A DNA stretch of 64,000 nt from Pirellulales bacterium (GCA_036267355.1 DATAWG010000042.1:62001-126000); one strand, 5' to 3'. Counted from the first letter of the stretch, positions 1 through 9,167 are shown. Notes: generated by a model not told the origin, from the sequence alone. Program-made: numbers and translations.

Positions 1-101
1 GCGGGCCGTTTTGAGCGGCCGGCTGCTGAGCATGCGCCATCGTGAACGCGGCCACGGCCAAAAGCCCGACGCCAATTCCAAGGGTCCGTCGCAAACGCAT
101 A
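1..101 (-). CDS. Secreted protein, N-terminal fragment cut by window edge
   Basis: Reading the minus strand from an ATG at 101-99 gives [19 protein letters not shown] and then an Ala/His/Gln-rich stretch (AHAQ) before the window ends. This has the charged start, hydrophobic core and AxA-like site of a signal peptide. A strong Shine-Dalgarno (AAGGAG) lies about 6 nt upstream of the ATG. Only about 33 codons are visible, so the mature protein and its function cannot be judged. It is divergent from the aldolase gene at 398. Confidence 0.6.
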
Positions 102-204
102 ATCTCTCCTTATGGAATCGAAGAATTCGAGTTTATTCGAGCCCCCGAAGGCCCGGTTTCGGGAATTCTACCGCACGGGCAGCGAAAGGGGCAGGGAAAA
201 TGCC

Positions 205-232
205 AGGGTTAGGGATTAGGGTGGGGGTTAGG
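205..232 (+). repeat. G-rich TTAGGG-type tract
   Basis: Irregular tandem of GGGTTAGGGATTAGGG type. A C-rich counterpart lies at 335-356, so the pair can fold around the palindrome at 236-294. Similar tracts recur at 12117, 23482, 23574, 32161 and 40470. Confidence 0.7.
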
Positions 233-235
233 CGT

Positions 236-294
236 GCGAAACCGCAAGCGAGCATCTGTCGCCAACTCGGCTGGAAGCTCGCTTGCGGTTTCGC
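236..294. repeat. Palindromic repeat family R1, copy 1
   Basis: Perfect 18-bp inverted repeat. The left arm GCGAAACCGCAAGCGAGC (236-253) pairs with 277-294 across a 23-nt loop. The same arms recur near 8054, 12149, 18254, 34025, 35852, 43445 and 55501, always between genes. Looks like a REP/REPIN-type element. Confidence 0.9.
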
Positions 295-334
295 GAGTTG
301 GCCCCTGCCCGTGCCCCTTCTTCTCCTGACCACC

Positions 335-356
335 CATCCTAACCCCTTACCCTATA
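335..356 (-). repeat. C-rich complement of TTAGGG-type tract
   Basis: ATCCTAACCCCTTACCC-type sequence, the reverse orientation of the tract at 205-232. Together they flank R1 copy 1 and would make a composite hairpin 42 nt upstream of the aldolase start. Confidence 0.6.
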
Positions 357-397
357 CAAGCCTTGCCCCGGCACTCCCTGCATGGCAGACTGCTCGC

Positions 398-1195
398 ATG
401 AAAACAAATCCCGTAAAACGCAAGCTTCGTGAAGGGCAGCCGACCGTCGGCACCTGGCTGTCACTGGGCGATCTTTATGCCTCGCGAGCGATGGCCCGGT
501 TGGGCTTCGATTGGCTGACGCTCGACATGGAGCACCAGCCGATCGACTGGGCCCAAGCGGCGGCGATTTTCGCCGTCATCGCCGAGGCTGGTTGCGTGCC
601 GCTGGTGCGATTGCCCGACGGCAGCCATACCTACATCAAGCGAGCCCTCGACGCCGGGGCTTGGGGCATCGTCGTGCCGATGGTCGACACGGTCGAACAG
701 GCACGAACGGCCATCGCTGCCGCGAAATATCCACCGATTGGAAATCGCAGTCTCGGCGGCGGACTGCATTCGTTGAATTTTGATGCCACCAGCGGCGATT
801 ATTTCCGCGAGGCGAACGACGAGATCCTGGTCGTCTTACAAACCGAAAGTCCGCGCGGGATTGAAAACGCCGAGGCCATCTACAGCTTGCCCGGCGTCGA
901 CGCGATTTTCGTCGGCCCGGTAGATTTGCGGGCCAATCTTTGTTCGGCCGATGGAGTGCCGGCTGACGACGCGGCACTCGAGGCCGCACTGGCTCGGGTG
1001 ATCGCCATCGGGAAAAAAACCGGCACGCCGACCGGAATGCACACGATGTCGACCGACGCAGCGCTGGCCCGCGCCGCCCAGGGAATGCAGTTCCTGGCGA
1101 TCGGCAGCGAACTGCGGATGATGACTAGCGAAGCACAAGCCGTCATTCGCGCGCTGCGCCCGGAAAGGGCGACGCGTGATGTCGCTCGGTATTGA
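398..1195 (+). CDS. HpcH/HpaI aldolase/citrate lyase family protein
   Basis: Predicted class II (metal-dependent) aldolase of the 2-keto-3-deoxy sugar acid / 4-hydroxy-2-oxo-heptanedioate type. It would reversibly cleave a hydroxy-oxo acid to pyruvate plus an aldehyde. The 265-residue length matches the family. Visible motifs are DMEH (His46), Arg71 in LVRLP, the metal-ligand Glu150 in LQTESPRG and Asp176 in FVGPVDL. The open frame extends upstream to position 11, but that part runs through the R1 palindrome, and ATG 398 gives the normal family N-terminus. The gene stands alone, so its substrate cannot be inferred from neighbours. Confidence 0.85.
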   Translation: MKTNPVKRKLREGQPTVGTWLSLGDLYASRAMARLGFDWLTLDMEHQPIDWAQAAAIFAVIAEAGCVPLVRLPDGSHTYIKRALDAGAWGIVVPMVDTVEQARTAIAAAKYPPIGNRSLGGGLHSLNFDATSGDYFREANDEILVVLQTESPRGIENAEAIYSLPGVDAIFVGPVDLRANLCSADGVPADDAALEAALARVIAIGKKTGTPTGMHTMSTDAALARAAQGMQFLAIGSELRMMTSEAQAVIRALRPERATRDVARY

Positions 1196-1237
1196 ACGGA
1201 TCGGGCTTTTTGCGAGGCGATTGGTCACGCACACTGG

Positions 1238-1371
1238 CCCGAAGCGTCCGCGAGGGAGCCCTGCAACGGCGGCATCGTCTCGCTACCTGGCGGGAAATTC
1301 GAATGCACGTTGGCTCGAGACGTTAGCGAGGACGCCCCCCGACGGAGCGCAACCTCGCTAACGCTTCGGGC
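1238..1371. repeat. Palindromic repeat family R4 (CCCGAAGCG...CGCTTCGGG), copy 1
   Basis: Left arm CCCGAAGCGTCCGCGAGGG at 1239-1257, right arm CCTCGCTAACGCTTCGGG at 1353-1370. An additional internal ACGTTAGCGAGGACGC near 1320 suggests two overlapping units. Related to the element at 15786-15846 and to a half copy near 63511. Confidence 0.75.
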
Positions 1372-1421
1372 GAGTGTCTGGAATGCCAGCGCGGTTCGCT
1401 GGCGCCCAATCACCCGACCCG

Positions 1422-1703
1422 CTAGCCGATCTCGTCAAGCAGGTTGTCGAGAGCGCCGCTGAGCTTGTCGGGCGTTTCGTAGGTGCCCTGGGCGATTGCG
1501 GTGCGGAGTGCGTCGACGCGGTCTTGGCGGATGGCCGGAATGTCGCTGAGCTGGCTGGCCACCTGGCCGGAGTCCGACAATTGCAGTTCGTCGGAGATAT
1601 TCGACGTGGCCGTCGGTTGCGCGGGGGCCGACGTCGGGCGAAGGCTGTGCGGGGCGTTGACGGATTGCGGGCCGTGGACTTGCGTTGGGCCAAAAATCTG
1701 CAT
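1422..1703 (-). CDS. flgM: Anti-sigma-28 factor FlgM
   Basis: Predicted to bind and hold the flagellar sigma factor FliA until FlgM is exported through the completed hook-basal body. 93 residues, typical for FlgM. The N-terminal half is Pro/Ser/Thr-rich and disordered-looking; the C-terminal half (about 38-92) has the FlgM pattern, with ISDELQLS, RQDRVDALRTAIAQGTY and a terminal helix ending in LDNLLDEIG. ATG 1703 is chosen because AGGAG lies 7 nt upstream and it gives the standard MQIFG-type start. The gene is separate from the main flagellar block, 6.4 kb from fliA on the same strand. Confidence 0.85.
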   Translation of the reverse strand: MQIFGPTQVHGPQSVNAPHSLRPTSAPAQPTATSNISDELQLSDSGQVASQLSDIPAIRQDRVDALRTAIAQGTYETPDKLSGALDNLLDEIG

Positions 1704-2572
1704 GGTGCTTCTCCTGCGGGCGGCAAGCCGGCGGTTTCCAAAACCGCCCTGACCGAATGCGAATGCACTCGGCCGGCTGGCCAACCTCTCTGGATGGACA
1801 AGGAACCGGGACTTTGCCGGTGGATAGCTCGGCGAGGAGCGGCTCTGATTCACCTGTTCCTTCAGCCCAAGCCCGACGGGGCTTGCTCAAGAAGAGAGGG
1901 CTGAATAAACCTCTTGGAATCAGCAATCTGCCGACATGCTCACGTTACCATCCGAAAAGTATACGTCACTTCCGGCGCCGCTTTCCCTGTCAAGCACTTG
2001 CGACTTCGCGCGCCAAACACTTCGCAGGGATTTCATCGGTCGCCACCGGGCTGCGATTGAGGAAATTCGAATTAGGGACTCCTTGGGCCGATGACCACGA
2101 CTGTTCTGCCACCCTTCGGCGCCGCCTGTAGCGGGTGCAGCAGTTCGCATGCAATTGTCGCTAGCGGCCGGTTCTGCCGAAGAGCGCAGCGGATTATAGG
2201 CGGGCGGCGAAAATGGAACAACAGCGAACGAAAGACGGCTACCGGCTTGAGGCTGCAGGCTACCGGACGACGGGCGGTATCCATTTTGGGCGATTTCGCG
2301 CGTCCTTCGGCCTGTAGCCTGTATTCCGTAGCCTCTGGGCACACCTTGCGGAACTTAACGCTTGCACGACGGTTAGATCAGATAGCAGGCCGCCCGCCGG
2401 CCATCTGCTACACTTACAGGCGGCGAATGGCACCGATGGAGCGCTCTGCGCCGTTCACCGCCGCGCACGGGCGTCATGGTAATCCGCGGTGCCGTTCGGC
2501 CGCCTTTTTCTTCGCCGCCGGCGACCGATCTTCGGATCCGGCAAATTTTTTGAGTGGAGCGGGAGAACCGCC
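1704..2572. other. Long intergenic region between flgM and the EF-hand gene
   Basis: 869 bp between divergent genes. It holds the R3 palindrome at 2237-2333. Open frames across it on both strands run through the repeat and have no family resemblance. I see no RNA gene. The region next to 1703 must carry the flgM promoter, but I could not identify boxes with confidence. Confidence 0.5.
2237..2333. repeat. Palindromic repeat family R3 (GGCTACAGGCTTGAGG), copy 1
   Basis: Left arm GGCTACCGGCTTGAGGCTGC (2238 on) and right arm CCTGTAGCCTGTATTCCGTA (about 2311 on) are imperfect inverses around a 40-50 nt centre. Second copy at 59450-59539; a partial arm lies near 62244. Confidence 0.75.
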
Positions 2573-3478
2573 ATGGGGCGAATCGCGAAAGCCTTGAGCC
2601 TAGTGCTGATCGGCTGCGGAATCTGGTCCGCACAGCCCCAGCGCGCTTGTGCCGCCGAGCCCCAACAATCCGCAAAAGCGACCGATCCCGGTGTGTTGTT
2701 CGATGAGCTCGATACCGGCCAAAAGGGAACGCTGTCGGCAGACCAACTTCCGCCCGACAAGCGAGGACTATTCGAGCGATTGCTCCGCTTGGCGGGGAAG
2801 CCGGCCGGCGGGCAATTGACCCGGGCCGAATTCGTCGCACAGCTCAAATCGATCACCGATCCGCCGCCGGCCGCCGCCAGTAGCTCGCCGGCCGGAAGTT
2901 CCAACTCGGAATCGAGCAAGACTTCAAAACTAGACATACCCGCATCGCCAACTCCGGCTCGAAAGCAGATCGATCCCGGAAAGTTGTTCGACCGCTTGGA
3001 CAAGGACCACAAGGGCAAGCTTTCGATCGACGACGTGCCCGAGCCGCGGCAAAAGCTTCTTAAGCGGTTGCTGCGCCAAACCGGCAAGCCGGAGGATGGC
3101 TCGCTCACCAAGCAAGAATTCGTCAAAGCCGTCGATACCCTGCTCAAAAAGGGGCAAACCATCGGGGCAGGCAAGGGAGCAGGCAAGAAAGCCGCGGCGC
3201 CCGCTGCCGGCCAAAGCTTCGATGTCGACAAACTCGTGTCGCGCTTGATGCAGCGCAGCACTCGCGCTGATGGGAAATTGACCAAGAGCGATTTGCCCGA
3301 CCGGATGCAAACCCGGTTCGAAAAGATCGACGAGAACCACGACGGCCTCGTCGATGAAAACGAGCTGCGTGCATGGCTGACCAAGGTAAAACGACAATTG
3401 ATGGCCGCGAAGGCGCTTGGCGTCGGCTCAACTGCCGGCACAAGTGATTCCCTTGCGACCAAGAGTAGTGAGAAATAG
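2573..3478 (+). CDS. Secreted EF-hand domain protein
   Basis: 301 residues. Residues 1-28 form a signal peptide (GRIAKALSLVLIGCG core, ending ACAAE), so the product is exported. Three EF-hand-like loops follow: 47-58 (DTGQKGTLSADQ), 143-154 (DKDHKGKLSIDD) and a near-canonical 253-264 (DENHDGLVDENE). Each is in a helix-loop-helix context, joined by Ser/Pro/Ala- and Gly/Lys-rich linkers near 95-130 and 195-212. Only the third loop keeps most Ca-coordinating positions, so calcium binding by the first two is doubtful. ATG 2573 follows GGGAG by 7 nt; an upstream in-frame start at 2489 would spoil the signal peptide. Function unknown; such proteins are common in planctomycetes. Confidence 0.75.
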   Translation: MGRIAKALSLVLIGCGIWSAQPQRACAAEPQQSAKATDPGVLFDELDTGQKGTLSADQLPPDKRGLFERLLRLAGKPAGGQLTRAEFVAQLKSITDPPPAAASSSPAGSSNSESSKTSKLDIPASPTPARKQIDPGKLFDRLDKDHKGKLSIDDVPEPRQKLLKRLLRQTGKPEDGSLTKQEFVKAVDTLLKKGQTIGAGKGAGKKAAAPAAGQSFDVDKLVSRLMQRSTRADGKLTKSDLPDRMQTRFEKIDENHDGLVDENELRAWLTKVKRQLMAAKALGVGSTAGTSDSLATKSSEK

Positions 3479-3966
3479 CGACGAGAAATAGTGGGCAGTT
3501 GGGCGTGGGCGACAACGATGGCTGCCGCGCGAGCAATAATTGATCGTCGGTCGTCCGAATTTTTCAGTAGGCCTGCGTGGGCCGATGAAGCCGTTTGACC
3601 GCTTCTTCGCCGCACAGCATCGCGGCATCTAGCGACCGAATCTTGCGCACGTCCCTGCCGGCTTGGCATGGGGAAGAAAATGCCCGCGCGGTAGAAGTCG
3701 CCATAAATCGGCCGAATTTGCGGGTATTTTCTATTTTTTTGAAGTCGGCTCGCTTTTTGCTGCCTAATTGCATCATCGAAAGGCGACTGTCGGGAAAAAG
3801 AATGAGTTGGACATTCAAGAGTAGGAGTACAAGCGAGGATGCCGAGTCGAAAGCTTGGCTTCCGTAGCGAACCTGATAGTCGAGTGGTTTGTCCTGAATT
3901 TCATAACTCGTGGAGCTTGCAAACACCCAGCAGACGGACGGCAACGGGAGAAAGAAGCAGCGTGCT
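3479..3966. other. Intergenic region without a supported gene
   Basis: About 490 bp, more AT-rich than its surroundings. Frames open on both strands (for example minus 3564-4022), but none has a recognisable domain, a good ribosome site or a convincing start. It may hold a promoter for the small gene at 3967. Confidence 0.4.
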
Positions 3967-4227
3967 ATGAGCCTCGAATCTTCGCAATCTGACTTAGGCG
4001 GATCCGATTCCTTCGGTAACACAGATCCCTCGGGATATGTGGCAGGAGAGACTGTGGCGTTTGAGTCGCTCTTCGAAACATCGACCTTCGATTGCTTCGA
4101 TCGCGAAATGGACGAACGGGTCGAACAATTGGTCGGTCGCTGGCTTCATCTCGCGGCCCCCAATGCCGGCCGCGGCCGGCGAATGTTTGCCGGCGTTGGG
4201 AAACCGCCCAAGAAAAAGGCTTCTTGA
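3967..4227 (+). CDS. Small hypothetical protein
   Basis: 86 residues from ATG 3967 (MSLESSQSDLGG). The first half is acidic and Ser/Thr/Phe-rich. The second half contains DERVEQLVGRWLHLAAPNAG and a basic C-terminus (RGRRM...KPPKKKAS). I recall the VxRWxHLAAPNA pattern from planctomycete hypothetical proteins but cannot name a family. It is convergent with the hydrolase gene at 4259, with 31 bp between stops. A GGGAG lies 16 nt upstream, too far for a good ribosome site, so the start is uncertain. Confidence 0.5.
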   Translation: MSLESSQSDLGGSDSFGNTDPSGYVAGETVAFESLFETSTFDCFDREMDERVEQLVGRWLHLAAPNAGRGRRMFAGVGKPPKKKAS

Positions 4228-4258
4228 GCATCCGACTTTGCGCGGCGGGCCGATTGTC

Positions 4259-6574
4259 CTACTTGAGCAGGAATTCGCCAATATCTTGATCCTGCACACG
4301 TCGCCCCCCAAGGCGGATGCAAATTTCAACCTCGTCACCGGCGCCAAAGGTGGCCATCACTTTAACAATTTCCGGTATGTCCGCGCCTCCTTCGTTAATA
4401 AAGAGGGGAGCGTCGGCGTCGAAGGCCATTAGCGCGGGCAGATCGCCATATTTTGCCGCGCCGGGCCAAAATTCTGGATCATCGATCGACTTGATTTTCG
4501 CGAATCGAAATCCAGCCGTATCGATTGCCACGCGATCAACCGATTTGCCCGCTTGAACCTTTGCTGCCGCGATCCAAGGGGCGCCCCCATTGACGCCTAC
4601 AAGGTCGATCCGTCGCGGTGCGTTGCCTCGTTCGATTGCCGGTCCTCCCGGCAATGCTCCCCCAACCGCACTGATCGCGGAAAGAACGTCCCGGACGCGA
4701 TCGGCAAAAACGGTCGGATTATAACCGTAGGTGAAGCAGGCCGCGTCGCGCGAATTTTTGGGATCGTCGACGCGCCGCGCTTTTCCGAGCCGCGTCGCGC
4801 CGGCGGGCAGAAATTCGCCTTGGTAGATCAGATCGACGCCAAGCACGAACGCTCCGCCATCGACTAGCTGTTTCACGCCTGGCTTCAGTTTGCCATCCGG
4901 GGCGAAAAGTCCCGCCTTGCCCGCGCCATCGACCCAAATCGCCACACGATTGCCGACCGGGGCGCCGGGCGCGAGCAGCAGCGCCGGCAGCTCTTCGTGC
5001 TCTGAAGCGTTACGAATCAATCCCGCGATTTCCTTATAGCCATCGTGCTGGACGGTGCGAACCGTGTCGAACTTCACCGCTCCGGCCAGCGGCAATTCTC
5101 GGCCAATCATCGCGTCGAATGCCCCGCCGACCACGCGCCGCCATTCGGCGGCCTGCTTCTTTGCCGCTTCATCCGTTCCGTGCGGCACTAGGGCCGCCAT
5201 CTGCTTCACTGAATCGTCGGTCATCCATTGTAACAGGGCACGTTCGTGCGCCGGACCGCCGGGTGGACGTGGATGCTCCTTATCCCACACCGACATTTCG
5301 GCCACCGTCAGCGGCTTGAAATCCTCTTCGATCACCGGTTCTTCCATGCCGAGCTTGAAATACTTGTTGAGCCACTGATACATCACCTCGCGGCTGACGT
5401 AGTTGTAATTGTGCGGAAACTGCAAAAGCGCCTTAGCGGTGAAATCTTTGTCTTTGTCTTTGCCGTATAGGCCATACAGTTTTTTTAGCTCCGGGTAACC
5501 CTTGGTCATGATCTCGTGCGTCCAATCATCGGCGGCAAGGCAGCAAAGTGGCCGCGGGGCGATCAGGCCGGCAAGCTCGATATTGCCGGTGCCGACGCGC
5601 AGGTAGCAGCAATTCTCGCATGTGCAGCCCCCTTGCATGGCGGTCGAAACCATCACGGCCGGCACCGCCACCTTCACGCGCGGATCGACGGCCGCCAAAA
5701 GAAAGGTTTGCGTGCCGCCGCCGCTCGCGCCGGTGACCGCGATTCGCCCAGGATCAACGTCGGGCTGACTAAGCAGAAAATCGAGCGAGCGGACCGAATT
5801 CCAGGTCTGGATCCCCATCACGCTTTGCAGGTGCAATTCCGCTTGCACACTGAATAGACCCCAATGCTCGGGAGTGTCCATTTCGGGGCGGCGCTTGGTG
5901 AGGTGATGGGCCACGTCGATCGAAATCTGCCCACTGTCGGAATAGCCCTCCATGTCGTAGTGGAACACGATGCACCCCATGCCGGCCAACTCGGCACATC
6001 GAGCCTGCAGCGGATAGCGCCCGCCGTCTTCGAACCGTTCGGCCCCTTCGACAACTTGCTTGCGAATTTCGCGCACGCTGGCCTCGCTGAATCGACCGCC
6101 GGTCCAATGGCCGTAGGGGCATAGCACGCCCGGCAACTTGCCCGATCGGCCGGTCGGTCGATAAAGATTTCCGCTGACGAAATGGCCGGGAAAGCTTTCG
6201 AAATAAACCTTGTCGACCGAGTAGCCCGGACGTTCGACGCGGCCATGCACGACGGCGTTCAGCGGGGTTTTGGTCGGCATCGGCCACAAGCCCGTCGCGA
6301 CGAGCAACTGCCGGCGAACGCGCTCGGCCCGCCGCTGCCATTCTTCGAGCGACGCGGGGGGCGTAAATGGAAAATAGCTGTTGAAGTTCTTGAGCGGGCC
6401 AAGCCGAGCATCGTCGGGCAGTTTGCCTTCGGGCAGAACTCGATGGGACGACGGCTTGGCCGGTTTGACTACGTCATCGGCCGCGCGGCTGGGTCGGACC
6501 ATGGCCAACGTTCCAATGGCAATCGCGAGCAACGTCATTTGGTGGAATGAACGGCGGCAGAACGAATTGAGCAT
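4259..6574 (-). CDS. Secreted alpha/beta hydrolase (acetyl xylan esterase-like)
   Basis: 771 residues. ATG 6574 gives a signal peptide (LLAIAIGTLAMV core, SRAAD cleavage region). The first catalytic-type half has VLCPYGHW near 150-156 as the oxyanion strand and IAVTGASGGGTQTF with nucleophile Ser284. A Cys-rich stretch follows, with GGCTCENCCYLR and then LIAPRPLC, the strand before the acid residue. The length suggests an N-terminal esterase domain plus a second, degenerate hydrolase-like half (VAIWVDGAGK, LVGVNGGAPW). Probably deacetylates or hydrolyses a polysaccharide substituent outside the cytoplasm; substrate unknown. An in-frame ATG at 6601 exists but gives a worse signal peptide. Confidence 0.75.
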   Translation of the reverse strand: MLNSFCRRSFHQMTLLAIAIGTLAMVRPSRAADDVVKPAKPSSHRVLPEGKLPDDARLGPLKNFNSYFPFTPPASLEEWQRRAERVRRQLLVATGLWPMPTKTPLNAVVHGRVERPGYSVDKVYFESFPGHFVSGNLYRPTGRSGKLPGVLCPYGHWTGGRFSEASVREIRKQVVEGAERFEDGGRYPLQARCAELAGMGCIVFHYDMEGYSDSGQISIDVAHHLTKRRPEMDTPEHWGLFSVQAELHLQSVMGIQTWNSVRSLDFLLSQPDVDPGRIAVTGASGGGTQTFLLAAVDPRVKVAVPAVMVSTAMQGGCTCENCCYLRVGTGNIELAGLIAPRPLCCLAADDWTHEIMTKGYPELKKLYGLYGKDKDKDFTAKALLQFPHNYNYVSREVMYQWLNKYFKLGMEEPVIEEDFKPLTVAEMSVWDKEHPRPPGGPAHERALLQWMTDDSVKQMAALVPHGTDEAAKKQAAEWRRVVGGAFDAMIGRELPLAGAVKFDTVRTVQHDGYKEIAGLIRNASEHEELPALLLAPGAPVGNRVAIWVDGAGKAGLFAPDGKLKPGVKQLVDGGAFVLGVDLIYQGEFLPAGATRLGKARRVDDPKNSRDAACFTYGYNPTVFADRVRDVLSAISAVGGALPGGPAIERGNAPRRIDLVGVNGGAPWIAAAKVQAGKSVDRVAIDTAGFRFAKIKSIDDPEFWPGAAKYGDLPALMAFDADAPLFINEGGADIPEIVKVMATFGAGDEVEICIRLGGRRVQDQDIGEFLLK

Positions 6575-6730
6575 GACAGCATCCCCGTCAGACAGGATCA
6601 TACGACTGTTCGTTCGATGATAACCGCTGTTTCGGGGGCGTGCCACGATGCGCGGCTTGGTTTCCGCACTTAACCGAATCTGCCGGCAGGGCTATGATAA
6701 TGGCAAGAAGCCATTGGCGGCCGTGCCCCG

Positions 6731-6795
6731 AAGCCCAGGGAAGGCCGGGAGAGCGTCTTCCATTGGTAATCGCTTTCCAGGCCTTCCCTGGGCTT
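6731..6795. repeat. Palindromic repeat family R7 (GCCCAGGGAAGGCC), copy 1
   Basis: Arms AAGCCCAGGGAAGGCC (6731-6746) and GGCCTTCCCTGGGCTT (6780-6795) are perfect inverses across a 33-nt loop. A second, weaker copy lies at 48919-48987. It sits 60 bp upstream of the C45-type hydrolase gene. Confidence 0.85.
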
Positions 6796-6857
6796 GTGAG
6801 CGCATTTTGTAGCGAGCTTGTGCGCCGCCACGTCAATTGCACAAAGGATTGCAACAC

Positions 6858-8036
6858 ATGTCTTGGTTCCTTTCGAAGTCGCGAGGCAGATTTTCCGTTG
6901 CCGTTGTTTGCAGTTTGGCGGCGATCGTGTTGCTCGCTGCAAGCGCTCGCGCCGATGAGCCGTTTCGGTACGCGGCCGGCAAGCAAGGCTCGGGGCAACT
7001 GAAATTGATCGAAGGCTTGCCGGTGATCGTCGCCACCGGAACGCCCGACGAGATGGGTCAGCAAATCGGCGCGCTCTCGGCCCCTGCCCTGCAGTCGCTC
7101 TTCGCCCACCAAAAGCAACTTGCCAACGGCTTCGGCATCTCGCAGGCCAAGCCGATCTGGTCGGCGGCAGGCTCGATCATGCTTCCGCGATTTCCGGCCA
7201 ACGAGCGGCAGGAGCTCGACGCGATGGCCAAGGCCTCGGGCATGGATTCCGACCTGCTCGTGTTTGCAAACGTGATGTACGATTGGTCGCGGCTCGGCGG
7301 CTGCTCGGCACAGATGGTCGAGCCGGCTCGCTCCGCCACCGGCGGCATGCTCTTCGGCCGCGACTTCGACTTCCCGACGTTTGGCTTTCTCGACCAATAT
7401 AGTCTCGTGGTCGTGTATCGAGCGCGAGGCAAACATGCCTTTGCGTCGGTGACATTCCCCGGCTTGGTCGGGGTCGTGTCGGGAATCAACGACGCCGGGC
7501 TATGTCTCGCCGAACTCGAGGTGCATAGGTCGAAGGACGATGCCCCGGGCTTTGATCCATCCGGCGTGCCGGTGGAAATGTGCTTTCGCCGCATGCTCGA
7601 AGAATGCGGTTCGCTCGATGAAGCGGAAAAGCTGCTGCGATCGCTCAAGCCCTCGACGATGTGCAACCTCGCGATTTGCGATCGAAAGACGGCCGCGGTG
7701 TTGGAGATTACGCCGCGGCACGTGGTGCGCCGCGGAGCGGTCGACAACGTTTGCTCATGCACCAATCACTTCCGCAGCGCCGAATTGGGCATGTCGAAGT
7801 TTTGCTGGCGCTACGATCGGCTCGACCAGGGAATTCGCGCCAAGTCGAAGCTCGGGCTCGCCGACATGACGAAACAGATGGACGCAGTGAATCAGGGACA
7901 TCTGACGATTCAAACGATGATCTTCGCGCCGGAAGAAAAGGGCCTTTATCTCTCGTTCGGCCCTGCCCCGTCGTCGGCCCAACGGCTGAAACGGCTCGAT
8001 CTGGCGGCGCTGTTCGGCGATACGAGCGTGAAATAA
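6858..8036 (+). CDS. Secreted C45-family peptidase / acyl-transferase-like Ntn hydrolase
   Basis: 392 residues. Signal peptide 1-33 (VAVVCSLAAIVLLAASARADE). The mature part has the C45 / isopenicillin-N acyltransferase pattern: GTPDEMGQQIGAL near 61-73, nucleophile Cys149 in RLGGCSA, GRDFDFP near 168-173 and VSGINDAGLCLAELE near 208. In this superfamily autocleavage before the Cys exposes it as the N-terminal nucleophile; that is family knowledge and not shown here. ATG 6858 is preferred to 6837 because an AAAGGA lies 10 nt upstream and the signal peptide then starts normally. Substrate unknown: a small amide, acyl-amine or bile-salt-like molecule is possible. Confidence 0.8.
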   Translation: MSWFLSKSRGRFSVAVVCSLAAIVLLAASARADEPFRYAAGKQGSGQLKLIEGLPVIVATGTPDEMGQQIGALSAPALQSLFAHQKQLANGFGISQAKPIWSAAGSIMLPRFPANERQELDAMAKASGMDSDLLVFANVMYDWSRLGGCSAQMVEPARSATGGMLFGRDFDFPTFGFLDQYSLVVVYRARGKHAFASVTFPGLVGVVSGINDAGLCLAELEVHRSKDDAPGFDPSGVPVEMCFRRMLEECGSLDEAEKLLRSLKPSTMCNLAICDRKTAAVLEITPRHVVRRGAVDNVCSCTNHFRSAELGMSKFCWRYDRLDQGIRAKSKLGLADMTKQMDAVNQGHLTIQTMIFAPEEKGLYLSFGPAPSSAQRLKRLDLAALFGDTSVK

Positions 8037-8053
8037 TCCTCGAGCCTGGCAAG

Positions 8054-8119
8054 ACGCGCGACACCGCAAGCGAGCCGCAACGCGAATCGGGTGCGAAGCT
8101 CGCTTGCGGTTTCGCGCGT
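8054..8119. repeat. Palindromic repeat family R1, copy 2
   Basis: 22-bp arms (ACGCGCGACACCGCAAGCGAGC and its inverse at 8098-8119) with one mismatch. It lies between the convergent C45 gene and fliA and could act as a bidirectional transcript end, although no T-run follows. Confidence 0.9.
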
Positions 8120-8146
8120 GGCCGTCTATCCCCTCGCCGTCCCCAG

Positions 8147-8926
8147 CTACGTCGCGAATTCGGGACGGCGGCGTTCCAACTGCGATTGCAACCGTTGCAC
8201 GATCGAGCTGTGCATCTGGCTCACGCGGCTTTCGGAAAGATCGAGCGTCGCGCCGATCTCTTTCATCGTCAGTTCTTCGTAGTAGTAGAGAATGATGATC
8301 AGCCGTTCGTTGCGGTTCAGCCCTTTGGTGACCAGCCGCATGAGATCGTGTTTTTGGATGCGGCGTGTCGGGTCTTCGCCTTTCTTATCTTCGAGGATGT
8401 CGATCTCGCGAACATCCTTATAGCTGTCGGTCTCGTACCACTTTTTGTTCAGGCTGATCAAGTTCACGGCGTTGGCGTCGAGCATCATTTTTTCCAGCTC
8501 GGCGACGGAAATCTGCATGTGCTCGGCAAGTTCGATTTCGGTCGGCGAACGGCCCAGCTTGGCTTCGATCGTTTTGACGCTTTCGTTGAGCTTGCTGGCC
8601 TTGGATCGCACGAGCCGGGGAACCCAGTCCATGGTGCGCAATTCGTCGAGCATGGCGCCGCGGATTCGCGGAACGCAATACGTTTCAAATTTCACGCCTC
8701 GCGAGAGATCGAAGGCGTCGATCGCATCCATCAGGCCGAAGACGCCGGCCGAGACAAGATCATCTAGCTCGACTCCTTCCGGAAGCCGGGCCCAAATGCG
8801 TTCGCCGTTGTATTTCACCAGCGGCAGGTATTGCTCGACCAATCGGTTCCGAAGCTCTTGCGTCGGTTCTTTCTTGTAGGCAAGCCAGAGTTGTTGAACG
8901 TCTTCCGGTGCAAGCGTCGTGGCCAT
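8147..8926 (-). CDS. fliA: RNA polymerase sigma-28 factor FliA (FliA/WhiG family)
   Basis: 259-residue sigma-70 family factor that directs polymerase to late flagellar promoters. Region 2 spans about 30-100 (EQYLPLVKYNGERIWARLP, DLVSAGVFGLMDAIDAFD, FETYCVPRIRGAMLDELR). Region 3 spans about 105-170 (KASKLNESVKTIEAKLGRSP, the typical FliA/WhiG linker). Region 4 covers 200-255 (LNRNERLIIILYYYEELTMKEIG, SESRVSQMHSSIVQRL). ATG 8926 is chosen because GGAGG sits 5 nt upstream; the in-frame ATG at 8938 overlaps that ribosome site. It is the last gene of the minus-strand flagellar block and is presumably held by FlgM (1422-1703). Confidence 0.95.
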   Translation of the reverse strand: MATTLAPEDVQQLWLAYKKEPTQELRNRLVEQYLPLVKYNGERIWARLPEGVELDDLVSAGVFGLMDAIDAFDLSRGVKFETYCVPRIRGAMLDELRTMDWVPRLVRSKASKLNESVKTIEAKLGRSPTEIELAEHMQISVAELEKMMLDANAVNLISLNKKWYETDSYKDVREIDILEDKKGEDPTRRIQKHDLMRLVTKGLNRNERLIIILYYYEELTMKEIGATLDLSESRVSQMHSSIVQRLQSQLERRRPEFAT

Positions 8927-9167
8927 GCGATCCTCCATGATGGTCTCGGTGCATCCGTCGGTCGCGAGCGAATGGCTCGACGGGGCGTCGGATGTGCCGC
9001 GGTTGCCGACTGGCCGCCCTCATGGCGGCTGGCACAATGCGGCATTTCTGTCTCTCGATCTAACTCACTGCGATCAACTTGCGGCGCTTCACTTATGGCG
9101 ATTTACTTGCGGCAATTTTTCAACGTTCCAGACCGCCCAATCTTTTTCTCAAACGAACCGTCTTGCG

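Noticed and set aside
205-232. TTAGGG tract as a telomere
   Set aside because: Short, irregular, internal to the sequence and repeated at several gene junctions; a bacterial intergenic repeat is the simpler reading.
1920-2342. 140-codon minus-strand frame upstream of flgM
   Set aside because: It runs through the R3 palindrome and its composition is arbitrary; no start signal.
3564-4022. 152-codon minus-strand frame
   Set aside because: No domain, no ribosome site, and it overlaps the more plausible plus-strand small gene at 3967.
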